From NCBI GenBank assembly GCA_019638635.1, contig JAHBTM010000015.1, forward strand, positions 1-44,321: a stretch of DNA of 44,321 nt, read 5' to 3'. The position numbers and the translations under genes were made by a program. How positions within the stretch are numbered: the stretch's first letter is position 1; every line of letters starts with the position of its first letter. A model generated the notes under the pieces. That model was not told the origin of the DNA, made no database searches, and was given only the letters and a program-made list of their open reading frames with translations. The DNA comes from Ferruginibacter sp. (GTDB taxonomy: Bacteria; Bacteroidota; Bacteroidia; Chitinophagales; Chitinophagaceae). Positions 33,545 through 42,479 of this stretch are shown piece after piece.

Positions 33545-34822
33545 ATGTTGCTGATTTACTCGCATCATATCACTCCCAGGCTTTCTTATACACTGCAATT
33601 CATTTTTAATGAGGTGTGGAAGTATCCTTTTGAAATAACTAACCGGAAAGAGGATTTTGAGGCATATGAAGGACCAAGGATTTACTATGGGAAGGCTCCC
33701 TCCTACACATGCATACATATTGAACCACATGGCTTGTTGTTTGAAACGGGTGTTCAATTTCAGGAAATAGAATGTTTCACCCAATTGCATTACCCTGCAT
33801 TTTTTAAAAGTGCCGGTAACGGGTATCCTTTCGATATTTTCAGTGCCGTGTTTTATTTGATCAGCAGATACGAGGAATATCTTCCGCACTCAAAAGACAT
33901 GTATGGCCGGTATCCACACACCGAATCGCTGGCATTTCGGGAAGGGTTTTTAAATATTCCTTTGGTGAATTATTGGTTAACGGATTTACTACAGTCAATA
34001 CGCCGATTGTATCCCGGGTTCCAACCCACAGGCGATGTGTTTCGGTTTGTACCTACGTATGATATAGACATTGCATGGTCGTATAAGCACAAAGGTTTCC
34101 GAAGAAATGCAGGAGGATGGTTGAAGAAACCCGGTTTGGAACGTTGTATGGTTCTTGCAGGGTTGAAACCCGACCCGTACGACAGTTTTACATTAATTGA
34201 ACAATTGTCGGTTCAGTATCATCATCAACCCATCTTTTTCTTTTTATTGTCTGAAGACCGCAGCCGGTACAATAAAAACATATCGCCCGCACATCCTGCC
34301 ATGCGCGCATTGATACACCGTTTAAAAAAATATCGGACTGGCATTCATCCCTCATACAACAGTATGCTTCAGTCAGGATTGATAGATAAGGAGATATCCG
34401 TTTTACAAAACATAACGGAGAAGCCTGTACGCGATTCGAGACAACATTATCTTCGATTCAATTTACCGGAAACATTCAGGTTTTTAATACGTGCCGGCAT
34501 TGTAAATGAATTCAGTATGGGATATGGAAGCATCAACGGATTTCGTGCATCTGTAGCACATCCTTTTTACTGGTATAATCTGGAAGCCGAACAAATAACT
34601 CCACTCAAAATCCACCCATTCTGCTTTATGGATGCCAACAGTTATTTTGAACAAAAGCAGGATGTAGCCACCACTTTTCAGGAATTGAATGATTATTATG
34701 AAAAATGCCGGAGTGTTCATGGTTGTTTTATAACCATATTTCACAATCACATGCTGGGGAGCGATAAAATGTTTACAGGCTGGAGTGAAATGTATACTCA
34801 ATTTGCTTCGCGCATCAGTTAG
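33545..34822 (+). CDS. Polysaccharide-deacetylase-like protein (DUF7033-type N-terminus)
   Basis: A 425-residue protein without signal peptide. The N-terminal part (about 1-150; FEAYEGPRIYYGK, YPFDIFSAVFYLISRYEEY) is the module that precedes deacetylase domains in many Bacteroidota. The second part has a carbohydrate-esterase-4-like core: TYDID (about 176-180) corresponds to the catalytic/metal Asp motif, GIHPSYNS (about 267-274) to the HxxS-type motif, and FHNHMLG near the C-terminus supplies another conserved His. Substrate unknown; cell-surface polysaccharide or wall sugars are plausible. Its 3' end overlaps the convergent EamA gene by 8 bp. Confidence 0.72.
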   Translation: MLLIYSHHITPRLSYTLQFIFNEVWKYPFEITNRKEDFEAYEGPRIYYGKAPSYTCIHIEPHGLLFETGVQFQEIECFTQLHYPAFFKSAGNGYPFDIFSAVFYLISRYEEYLPHSKDMYGRYPHTESLAFREGFLNIPLVNYWLTDLLQSIRRLYPGFQPTGDVFRFVPTYDIDIAWSYKHKGFRRNAGGWLKKPGLERCMVLAGLKPDPYDSFTLIEQLSVQYHHQPIFFFLLSEDRSRYNKNISPAHPAMRALIHRLKKYRTGIHPSYNSMLQSGLIDKEISVLQNITEKPVRDSRQHYLRFNLPETFRFLIRAGIVNEFSMGYGSINGFRASVAHPFYWYNLEAEQITPLKIHPFCFMDANSYFEQKQDVATTFQELNDYYEKCRSVHGCFITIFHNHMLGSDKMFTGWSEMYTQFASRIS

Positions 34823-35732
34823 ATTTTTTAGTATCTGTTTTTCTGGCGCTATAATTTACCAGGAACACACCTACCAGCGTAAAGGTGGCGCCGTACAAAA
34901 TATGGATGGTGAGTTTTTCATTCAGCAACCATGCGGCGAGCAACATAGCTACCAGTGGATTGATGTATGCATACAATGAGGCAATGGCCATCGGAAGTTT
35001 TTTGGTAGAATAAATAAATGCAGCGAAGGCCACAACCGAACCAATTATGACAAGATATAAAACAGATGCCCATCCTTTCCAGCTGATGGTAGAAACCGGT
35101 ACGGGATCTTGAAGCAGGTAAGACATACCATGCAATACAACTGAACTCATCAACATTTGCCAGCCGATGCCGTAATAGGGGTTGATGGTAAATGTTTTGC
35201 GCGTTACAAAAATGGTACCGAGGCTCCACGATAACATAGCGATAATAGAAAGGGCTAGTCCGAACCAAAATAAGTGATTGCCCGTTAATCGGATATTCTC
35301 GTAAAACACAATCACCATACCGATAATGCCCAGTAGAAATCCAATCATAGTGAGCGGCAATATTTTTCTACCCTTATAAAATATTCTATCAATCAGTACT
35401 ACACTAAGCGGATACAATGCGCCAATAAGTGCTCCGAGACCGGTTGGAATGTAATTCAATCCCCAGGTGCTTAACCCATTGGCAGCTACGAACATAAAAA
35501 GGCAAACAATGAACATGCGCCTGATTTGATACCGGTTGGGCAAAGGATACTTCTTCACAATCATGAAGAAGAGCACAAAACAAAGTCCGGCCACAAACTG
35601 CCGAATAGCGGTCAGTTGGAGTGCAGGAATTTCGCGGATGCCCACTTTACTCACCACCCATGTGGTTCCCCACAGAGTGGATGTAAGGAAAAGTGCAAGA
35701 TATCCTCTGTTCTTTTTGGTGCTCGGTGGCAT
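34815..35732 (-). CDS. EamA/DMT-family transporter
   Basis: Inner-membrane exporter or permease of the drug/metabolite transporter superfamily. The 305 residues form ten predicted hydrophobic helices in two repeats (first around LFLTSTLWGTTWVVSKVGI, second around LSIIAMLSWSLGTIFV) and end with a basic cytoplasmic tail (SARKTDTKKSN). The family exports amino acids, nucleobase derivatives or drugs; substrate unknown. It begins 2 bp after purH stops, so it is very likely translated from the same message as purH, which hints at a purine-related or general overflow substrate, but that is inference. Confidence 0.87.
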   Translation of the reverse strand: MPPSTKKNRGYLALFLTSTLWGTTWVVSKVGIREIPALQLTAIRQFVAGLCFVLFFMIVKKYPLPNRYQIRRMFIVCLFMFVAANGLSTWGLNYIPTGLGALIGALYPLSVVLIDRIFYKGRKILPLTMIGFLLGIIGMVIVFYENIRLTGNHLFWFGLALSIIAMLSWSLGTIFVTRKTFTINPYYGIGWQMLMSSVVLHGMSYLLQDPVPVSTISWKGWASVLYLVIIGSVVAFAAFIYSTKKLPMAIASLYAYINPLVAMLLAAWLLNEKLTIHILYGATFTLVGVFLVNYSARKTDTKKSN

Positions 35733-35734
35733 GT

Positions 35735-37249
35735 TTAATGTTTGAAATGCCGGGTGGAGGTCATCACCATGGCGAGATTGTGTTGCTTACAGTATGCTAT
35801 AGACTCTTCATCGCGAATGGAACCTCCGGGCTGAATGAAAGCTCGAATGCCGGCTTCGTGGCCAATTTGTACACAATCGCTAAATGGAAAGAATGCATCA
35901 CTGGCCATTACCGCATCCTGTAAGTTGAGGTTAAACTGACGGGCTTTGGCAATCGCATGACGCAATGCATCTACCCTGCTGGTTTGTCCGCACCCCTTGC
36001 CCACTAACTGCTTGTTTTTAACAAGTGCGATGGCGTTGCTTTTCAAATGCTTGCAAACAATATTGGCAAACTTCAAATCAGACTGTTGAGCTGCAGTTGT
36101 TTCTGTTCCGCCCACTTCGTTCCAAGTTTCGTAAGTGGCTTGATTATAGTCTTGCACCAATAAACCGTTGAGTAACGTACGGTACTGGCTACCCGAAAAC
36201 GAGCGTTGATTGGTTTGAAGCAAGATTCTGTTTTTGCGGCTTTGGAGTACAGTCAATGCTTCAGGATCAAACCCGGGAGCCATTAACACTTCAAAAAACA
36301 ATTCATTCATTGACTGAGCGGTAGCTCCATCCATCGTGTGATTACAGATCAGCACGCCGCCGAATGCACTCTCCGTGTCTCCTCCCAAGGCTGCTTTCCA
36401 GGCAGATTCAGTAGAAGAGCGTTGAGCTATACCACATACGTTGGTATGCTTAATAATGGCAAACACCGTTTCGCTTTCATTAGAAAAATCACCCATCAGC
36501 TGTAATGCTGCTTCAACATCTACCAGATTATTGTACGACAATGCCTTACCATGCAATTGAACAAAGTAAGCCGACAAGCTTCCGTAAAATGTTGCTTGCT
36601 GGTGAGGATTTTCTCCATAACGCATCACCGTTTCTGGCTGATTAAAGGGCGTAATGAAGTTGGATTGATGGAAATAATTTGAAATAGCCGTATCGTATGA
36701 AGTGCACACATCGAAGGCTTTCACAGCAAACGTGCGGCGCTGTTCGATGGTGGTAACACCCTCCTGACTTTGAAGCATATTCAATAACAGTGGATAATCT
36801 TTTTTAGAAGCAATAACTGTAACGTCTTTATAGTTTTTTGCTGCAGCACGAATCATTGATGGTCCGCCAATATCAATTTTTTCGATTATTAAATTTTCAT
36901 CCCCCGTAGAACGAACGGTTTCTTCAAACGGATACAAATCCACCATAACCAGGTCTATTTCAGGAATATGGTACGTTTCCATTTCCTCCACATGTACATC
37001 ATCATCGCGTTTGGCCAGGATACCCCCAAACAATGCAGGGTGAAGGGTTTTCACGCGGCCTCCCAAAATGGAAGGATAGGTAGTTACTTCCTCAACCGGT
37101 ATACAACGGATTCCGAGTTTTTCAATATAATCTCTGGTACCACCGGTGCTGTATATTACCACGCCGTTTTGGTTTAACCAGGTTACAATTTCATCCAGTC
37201 CGTCTTTGTAAAAAACAGAAATCAGTGCGGTTTTAATTTTTTTGTTCAT
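35735..37249 (-). CDS. purH: Bifunctional AICAR formyltransferase/IMP cyclohydrolase
   Basis: Catalyses the last two steps of de novo IMP synthesis: formylation of AICAR with 10-formyl-THF and ring closure. The 504-residue protein from ATG 37249 has the N-terminal MGS-like IMP cyclohydrolase domain (KTALISVFYKDGLDEIV, YSTGGTRDYIEKLG, SILGGRVKTLHPALFGGIL) and the AICAR transformylase domain (MRYGENPHQQATFYG, ALSYNNLVDVEAAL, the HTNVCGIA motif and PGGSIRDEESI near the end). The upstream in-frame extension to 37366 overlaps the comEC tail and is rejected. It lies between comEC (38 bp) and eamA (2 bp). Confidence 0.96.
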   Translation of the reverse strand: MNKKIKTALISVFYKDGLDEIVTWLNQNGVVIYSTGGTRDYIEKLGIRCIPVEEVTTYPSILGGRVKTLHPALFGGILAKRDDDVHVEEMETYHIPEIDLVMVDLYPFEETVRSTGDENLIIEKIDIGGPSMIRAAAKNYKDVTVIASKKDYPLLLNMLQSQEGVTTIEQRRTFAVKAFDVCTSYDTAISNYFHQSNFITPFNQPETVMRYGENPHQQATFYGSLSAYFVQLHGKALSYNNLVDVEAALQLMGDFSNESETVFAIIKHTNVCGIAQRSSTESAWKAALGGDTESAFGGVLICNHTMDGATAQSMNELFFEVLMAPGFDPEALTVLQSRKNRILLQTNQRSFSGSQYRTLLNGLLVQDYNQATYETWNEVGGTETTAAQQSDLKFANIVCKHLKSNAIALVKNKQLVGKGCGQTSRVDALRHAIAKARQFNLNLQDAVMASDAFFPFSDCVQIGHEAGIRAFIQPGGSIRDEESIAYCKQHNLAMVMTSTRHFKH

Positions 37250-37287
37250 GTGATGCTGATAATAGAAGTAGATGTTTTTAAAACAGG

Positions 37288-39366
37288 TCACCAGTTTGCG
37301 CTGAATGTACCGTTTTGAGTTACAGAATGGCAGGGCAAAAGTAGCTTTTCGCATGCTTTTTTCCACTCTTCAATTTTCCACAAACTATTGGTAGCATCGA
37401 GTACCACCTGTTGGGGTCGGAGGGTAGCCAACATCTCCTCATCCGGTACGGGAGCTTGACGGCTCACCAGCAATACATCAGCCGAAACCGGCATATCCAT
37501 GTTTAATCGGGCATTCTTACCATTAAGTCGTATCCAGCGTTTTCCGGCTAAGCTCATTGCTTCGGGTTGCAGCATGATGCCGGGAAGTGTATTCACACGT
37601 TTAGATGCACGGTAGTGAATCCGTGCCGGCAACACGAGGTATTCATAGGCAGAAGAGGTTTGAGTTTCGACAGAATCACCTATACATACAAAACGGTTAT
37701 TATACAATATATCCATTGTAGTGCGTCCGGGTGTATTGTACACCAGTATTTTTCGTTGATGTATTCTATTGAAGGTTTCGAAGAGGTATCCAGCCGAAAA
37801 CAACATTGCAAAAATGGCAGCCAGCCCGATGGCTTTTTTTTGACGACGCAATACGCCCCATGCTATGCTCGCCATGACGGCTCCCATCATCCAGGTAGAA
37901 TACACCGTGGCATACACCGGAGCAGTGAGTGCATAAGGCATGCGGCTGCAAAACTCTATAAATTGATTCATCCCATGTATCAGCCACTGGGTCATTGTGG
38001 CCCAATAGTCTATTCCCGGACACCAGGTAAATGCAACCAGTATTATTTCTGCAAATAGAATTATGGTTGACAAGGGCACCACAATCAGGTTGGTTATTAA
38101 AAAGTAATTGGGGAACTGCTTAAAATACAATAAACATACAGGAAGTGTAGCCAGTTGAGCAGACAGTGACACCGCCACAAGCCCCCATATCATGCGAAGG
38201 GGTTTCCATTTAAAATACAAACTTGTAAACAAGGGCCTTTGCAATGACACTATGCCCAGCACGGCCAAATAACTAAGTAAGAAGCCGGGGTCCCATAAAA
38301 AGAACGGGTTGTAACAAAGCAATACGAACGCAGAAGCCGCCATGGAATTATACACCGATGATTTTCTGAAAAAGCCCTCACCTATATGCATACACGAAAA
38401 CATTACTGCACTGCGCAACACCGAAGCCGGTGCGCCCGTCAATAATGAAAATATCCACATGGCACCCAATACCAACAGTGTTCTTAACAACACTTTCTTC
38501 CAAACCCATCGTACTTTTTTCAGTAAGAATACGAGTACAACATAAATTAACCCCAGATGTAATCCTGAAATAGCAATTACATGGATTACACCAGCATCTG
38601 TAAAAGCTGTTTTTAATTCGGGGTCTAGATGTTCTTTATAACCAATCAGCAGTGCTTCGGCTACGCCCAGAATTTTCGGGTCTTTAAAATGTGTAGACAA
38701 AACATTTAAAACACCATTGCGGCACTGGTATAATCCGTAGTTTGTATTCCGTACCCGCTTTGATGAAATAAAAAAGTCGCCTTCCCGAAGCCAGGCTGAA
38801 TGATAGTATCCTTTTCTACTCATGTACAGTCCGTAATCGAAAGCTCCCGGAGAGTTAGCCCCCGGAATCCGTTGCAGTGTATTTTTTAAGTAGAGCACAT
38901 CACCCAATGAGGGTAAATCCTGCACCTGCTTATCCACGTATACAATCAACTTCCCATTCAAACGATTTTCAACACCCACAATACTTTCCACTTGAGCTGT
39001 ATAGCGATACGATTTATTTTTCTCTATCGGTGGTTCGGTAATGCTTACACGAAGCAATGCATCAGATGAGAGATGATGACCGTACCATTTATCAGAATGT
39101 TGCACCTCGCTATAGTATGTAATCAAAATAGCTGACAGGAAAACAAATACATACACCGTGCTTCCCCAGAGCCACTGAAATGAATGAAACTTACGCGACA
39201 GACGCAGCATATGAAACAGATATATGCCACCTGATACAAGCAAAAGGGAAATAATAACGATAAAGGATAAACGAAAATAGTACCCTACCATAATTCCGGG
39301 TATGAATGAAACCAATAACCTCAGAAAGGGGGCTGATCGCCAGGGGGCGTTATTCCAATTGCGCAT
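37288..39366 (-). CDS. comEC: ComEC/Rec2-family DNA-uptake channel
   Basis: Inner-membrane channel that carries single-stranded DNA into the cytoplasm during natural transformation. With ATG at 39366 the protein has 692 residues: an N-terminal membrane pair, the periplasmic DUF4131 OB-fold (about 90-180), the competence domain with the signature HVIAISGLHLGLIYV (about 265-280) and several membrane helices. The C-terminal metallo-beta-lactamase-like region (about 545-692; ADVLLVSRQAP) lacks the HxHxDH metal motif. A TTG at 39408 is an alternative start. It is transcribed after carB (68 bp) and before purH. Confidence 0.9.
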   Translation of the reverse strand: MRNWNNAPWRSAPFLRLLVSFIPGIMVGYYFRLSFIVIISLLLVSGGIYLFHMLRLSRKFHSFQWLWGSTVYVFVFLSAILITYYSEVQHSDKWYGHHLSSDALLRVSITEPPIEKNKSYRYTAQVESIVGVENRLNGKLIVYVDKQVQDLPSLGDVLYLKNTLQRIPGANSPGAFDYGLYMSRKGYYHSAWLREGDFFISSKRVRNTNYGLYQCRNGVLNVLSTHFKDPKILGVAEALLIGYKEHLDPELKTAFTDAGVIHVIAISGLHLGLIYVVLVFLLKKVRWVWKKVLLRTLLVLGAMWIFSLLTGAPASVLRSAVMFSCMHIGEGFFRKSSVYNSMAASAFVLLCYNPFFLWDPGFLLSYLAVLGIVSLQRPLFTSLYFKWKPLRMIWGLVAVSLSAQLATLPVCLLYFKQFPNYFLITNLIVVPLSTIILFAEIILVAFTWCPGIDYWATMTQWLIHGMNQFIEFCSRMPYALTAPVYATVYSTWMMGAVMASIAWGVLRRQKKAIGLAAIFAMLFSAGYLFETFNRIHQRKILVYNTPGRTTMDILYNNRFVCIGDSVETQTSSAYEYLVLPARIHYRASKRVNTLPGIMLQPEAMSLAGKRWIRLNGKNARLNMDMPVSADVLLVSRQAPVPDEEMLATLRPQQVVLDATNSLWKIEEWKKACEKLLLPCHSVTQNGTFSANW

Positions 39367-39434
39367 TCCGTCAATATCCAACCTTCTACGAAATGCAGCC
39401 GTGTACAAATATTTAAAATGGGGTATTACCTGAT

Positions 39435-42272
39435 TTACTTGCTTAGGTGCATACTGCGCTCTTTATACAATTGCCTGAAGTAAGGATCGCGCAGGTCTTT
39501 AATATAGCGAATAGCTTCACCGGTACTTTTCATTTCCGGACCGAGTTCTTTGTTCACGCCCGGAAACTTATTAAATGAAAAAACAGGTTCTTTAATTGCA
39601 AAACCCTGAAGCTTTTTGTGGAAGGTAAAATCTTTCACCTTTGCCACTCCCAGCATTACTTTTGACGCGATGTTTAGGTAAGGAATCTGATACGCTTTTG
39701 CAATAAATGGGGTAGTACGTGATGCGCGTGGGTTGGCCTCTATCACATACACCACGCCGTTCTTAATGGCAAACTGAATGTTGATGAGCCCTTTAATATT
39801 GAGTGCGCGTGCAATTTTTTCAGCATACTCTTCCATGGTGTGCACAATCAGCGGACTCAGGTTAAACTGTGGTAGTACGGCATGGCTGTCGCCACTATGA
39901 ATGCCGGCCGGTTCAATGTGCTCCATCACACCCATTACATGAAATGTTTCACCATCAAAAATGGCATCAATTTCAGCTTCCTGGCAGCGGTCTAAAAAAT
40001 GATCTACTAATATTTTATTTCCGGGGAGGTGTTTCAGCAAACTCAGTACGCCTTTTTCCAGTTCTTCATCATTAATTACAATCCGCATTCTTTGTCCGCC
40101 CAACACATAACTGGGTCGTACCAGTACCGGATAGCCCACTTTGTTCGCAATTTCGATGGCTTCATCCGTAGTGTATGCGGTACCGTATTTAGGATATGGA
40201 ATATCGAGTTCCTTCAACATATCACTGAACCGACCTCTGTCTTCAGCGATGTCCATATTATCAAAAGAGGTTCCGATAATTTGTATTCCTTTTTCGTGCA
40301 GCCTTTTTGCGAGTTTCAACGCGGTTTGTCCGCCCAACTGCACAATAACACCCACTGGTTTTTCGTGTTCTACAATTTCCCAAAGGTGTTCCCAGAATAC
40401 CGGTTCAAAATATAGTTTGTCGGCTATGTCAAAATCAGTAGAAACGGTTTCCGGGTTGCAATTCACCATAATGGCTTCGAAACCGCTTTCGCGGATGGCT
40501 TGTAAGCCGTGTACGCAACAATAATCAAACTCAATGCCCTGTCCAATGCGGTTGGGTCCGCTGCCAAGTACAATAATTTTTTTCTTTTCAGAGCGTATGG
40601 ATTCATTCTGATTGGGAATATTCCCGGATGTATTTTCGAATGTTGAATAAAAATATGGAGTACGTGCTTCAAATTCAGCACTGCATGTATCCACCATTTT
40701 ATACACCCGGCGGATGTTGAATTTGTTTCTTAATTCAAACACATCTTCTTCCTTACCTTCTCTGAGGATGCGTACAATTTGTTCATCGCTGAATCCGTGT
40801 TGTTTTGCCTCACGCAGTACGTGTTCGGGCAGTGTTTCTATGGTATAACCTGCAATGGTTTTTTCCATTTCGCAAATGGTGCGGATTTGGTAAATAAACC
40901 AGCGGTCGATGCCTGTACTTTCCACAATGCGTTTCACGCTAACACCGGCCATCAGTGCGTCTTTAATACGGAACACCCTATCCCATTTGGGTATTTTAAT
41001 ATACTCGAGTAAATCTTCGGCGCGCATCAGGCTTTTGCCGTAATATCCTAACCCTACGGCTTCGTTTTCCAGACTCTGACAAGCCTTTTGAATAGCTTCT
41101 GTAAAACTCCTTCCTATTCCCATTACCTCTCCTACCGATTTCATTTGAAAGCCCAGTGTATCATTCGCCCCTTTGAACTTATCAAAATTCCAGCGTGGAA
41201 TTTTCACGATCACATAATCGAGTGCAGGTTCAAAATAGGCAGAAGTAGATTGAGTGATTTGATTTTTGAGTTCATCTAAATTATATCCGAGGGCAAGTTT
41301 AGCAGCAATTTTAGCGATTGGATAACCAGTGGCTTTGCTGGCCAGTGCCGAAGAACGGCTTACCCTTGGGTTGATTTCAACTACAATAAATTCTTCTGTT
41401 TCGGGGTTTAAGGCAAATTGCACATTACAACCTCCTGCGAAATTTCCGAGATCGCGCATCATACGGATGGCTGTATTGCGCATACGCTGATATGCGCTGT
41501 CGCTCAGTGTCATGGCCGGTGCCACCGTAATACTATCGCCGGTATGCACACCCATAGGATCGAAGTTTTCAACCGTACAAATGATTACCACATTATCCGC
41601 GTTATCGCGCAGCAGTTCCAGTTCAAACTCCTTCCATCCCAACACTGCTTTTTCAACCAGCACCTCATGAATGGGAGATGCTTTCAAACCATTATTGAGG
41701 GCATCATCTAAATCTTCTTTTTTAAACACAATGCCACCACCGGAACCACCAAGTGTGAATGAAGGCCGGATAACAAGTGGAAACCCGATGGATTGTGCAA
41801 ATTCTTTTCCTTCGAGATAAGAGTTGGCAATTTTTGCGGGAGCTACCTGAATGCCCATTTCTATCATCCATTGGCGAAATTTTTCTCTATCTTCCGCTTT
41901 ATCGATTGCATGAATATCAACGCCAATCAGTTTTACATTATACTTCTCCCAGATACCCAGTTCATCCACCTCTTTACATAAATTCAGTGCTGTTTGTCCG
42001 CCCATCGTTGGCAATACTGCATCAATTTCATTTTCTTCCAGAATTTGTTCGATGCTTTCCACCGTTAACGGTAAAAGGTAAACGCGGTCGGCCATCATCG
42101 GGTCGGTCATGATAGTAGCCGGATTGCTGTTAATCAATATCACTTTTACGCCTTCTTCTCTGATGCTTCTCGCTGCCTGTGTGCCTGAGTAGTCGAATTC
42201 GCAAGCCTGGCCAATAACAATGGGGCCGCTACCTATGATTAAAACTGTTTGAATGGATGTGTTTTTTGGCAT
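39435..42272 (-). CDS. carB: Carbamoyl-phosphate synthase large subunit, short form
   Basis: Makes carbamoyl phosphate from ammonia, bicarbonate and ATP for pyrimidine and arginine synthesis. The 945-residue protein from ATG 42272 contains the first ATP-grasp half (VLIIGSGPIVIGQACEFDYSG at the start; VEINPRVSRSSALASKATG), the oligomerisation domain (about 400-550) and the second half (IIVLGSGPNRIGQGIEFDY; VIEANPRASRTTPFIAKA). It ends shortly after the second ATP-grasp (KSTGEAIRYIKDL...). The C-terminal MGS-like allosteric domain of E. coli CarB (total 1073) is missing. I believe such short forms occur in Flavobacteriia and relatives. carA is not adjacent. The in-frame extension to 42386 is rejected because it covers the promoter. 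Confidence 0.95.
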   Translation of the reverse strand: MPKNTSIQTVLIIGSGPIVIGQACEFDYSGTQAARSIREEGVKVILINSNPATIMTDPMMADRVYLLPLTVESIEQILEENEIDAVLPTMGGQTALNLCKEVDELGIWEKYNVKLIGVDIHAIDKAEDREKFRQWMIEMGIQVAPAKIANSYLEGKEFAQSIGFPLVIRPSFTLGGSGGGIVFKKEDLDDALNNGLKASPIHEVLVEKAVLGWKEFELELLRDNADNVVIICTVENFDPMGVHTGDSITVAPAMTLSDSAYQRMRNTAIRMMRDLGNFAGGCNVQFALNPETEEFIVVEINPRVSRSSALASKATGYPIAKIAAKLALGYNLDELKNQITQSTSAYFEPALDYVIVKIPRWNFDKFKGANDTLGFQMKSVGEVMGIGRSFTEAIQKACQSLENEAVGLGYYGKSLMRAEDLLEYIKIPKWDRVFRIKDALMAGVSVKRIVESTGIDRWFIYQIRTICEMEKTIAGYTIETLPEHVLREAKQHGFSDEQIVRILREGKEEDVFELRNKFNIRRVYKMVDTCSAEFEARTPYFYSTFENTSGNIPNQNESIRSEKKKIIVLGSGPNRIGQGIEFDYCCVHGLQAIRESGFEAIMVNCNPETVSTDFDIADKLYFEPVFWEHLWEIVEHEKPVGVIVQLGGQTALKLAKRLHEKGIQIIGTSFDNMDIAEDRGRFSDMLKELDIPYPKYGTAYTTDEAIEIANKVGYPVLVRPSYVLGGQRMRIVINDEELEKGVLSLLKHLPGNKILVDHFLDRCQEAEIDAIFDGETFHVMGVMEHIEPAGIHSGDSHAVLPQFNLSPLIVHTMEEYAEKIARALNIKGLINIQFAIKNGVVYVIEANPRASRTTPFIAKAYQIPYLNIASKVMLGVAKVKDFTFHKKLQGFAIKEPVFSFNKFPGVNKELGPEMKSTGEAIRYIKDLRDPYFRQLYKERSMHLSK

Positions 42273-42297
42273 GTGGGATTGCCTTTGGGATGGCGGG

Positions 42298-42305
42298 CAA
42301 AGGTA
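42298..42305 (-). promoter_or_regulatory. -7 promoter element for carB
   Basis: Minus strand 42305 to 42298 reads TACCTTTG, an exact TAnnTTTG match 25 bases before ATG 42272. It would drive the carB-comEC-purH-eamA run, where the largest internal gap is 68 bp. Confidence 0.5.
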
Positions 42306-42452
42306 AAAGAAAATAGTTTTAAAGGAGGAAGGGTGACCGATTAATTTGTGCGTACCTCTTAATTTAGCGATGCAACAATCCAACAAAGCATCTATTATAT
42401 TGAAACAGAATTGATTTCACATTTCTATAAAATGTGAAGCAGCCTGGATGGC

Positions 42453-42460
42453 TATATTTG
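42453..42460 (+). promoter_or_regulatory. -7 promoter element for the M23 peptidase gene
   Basis: TATATTTG (42453-42460) matches TAnnTTTG exactly, 19 bases upstream of ATG 42480. It faces away from the carB element about 150 bp to the left in the 207 bp divergent gap; nothing else is recognised in that gap. Confidence 0.5.
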
Positions 42461-42479
42461 CACAAACCATACTCAACAT

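Noticed and set aside
37250-37366. N-terminal extension of PurH overlapping comEC
   Set aside because: The extension has no family similarity and PurH homologues begin at the ATG at 37249.
42273-42386. N-terminal extension of CarB
   Set aside because: It would cover the TACCTTTG promoter element; the conserved start is at 42272.
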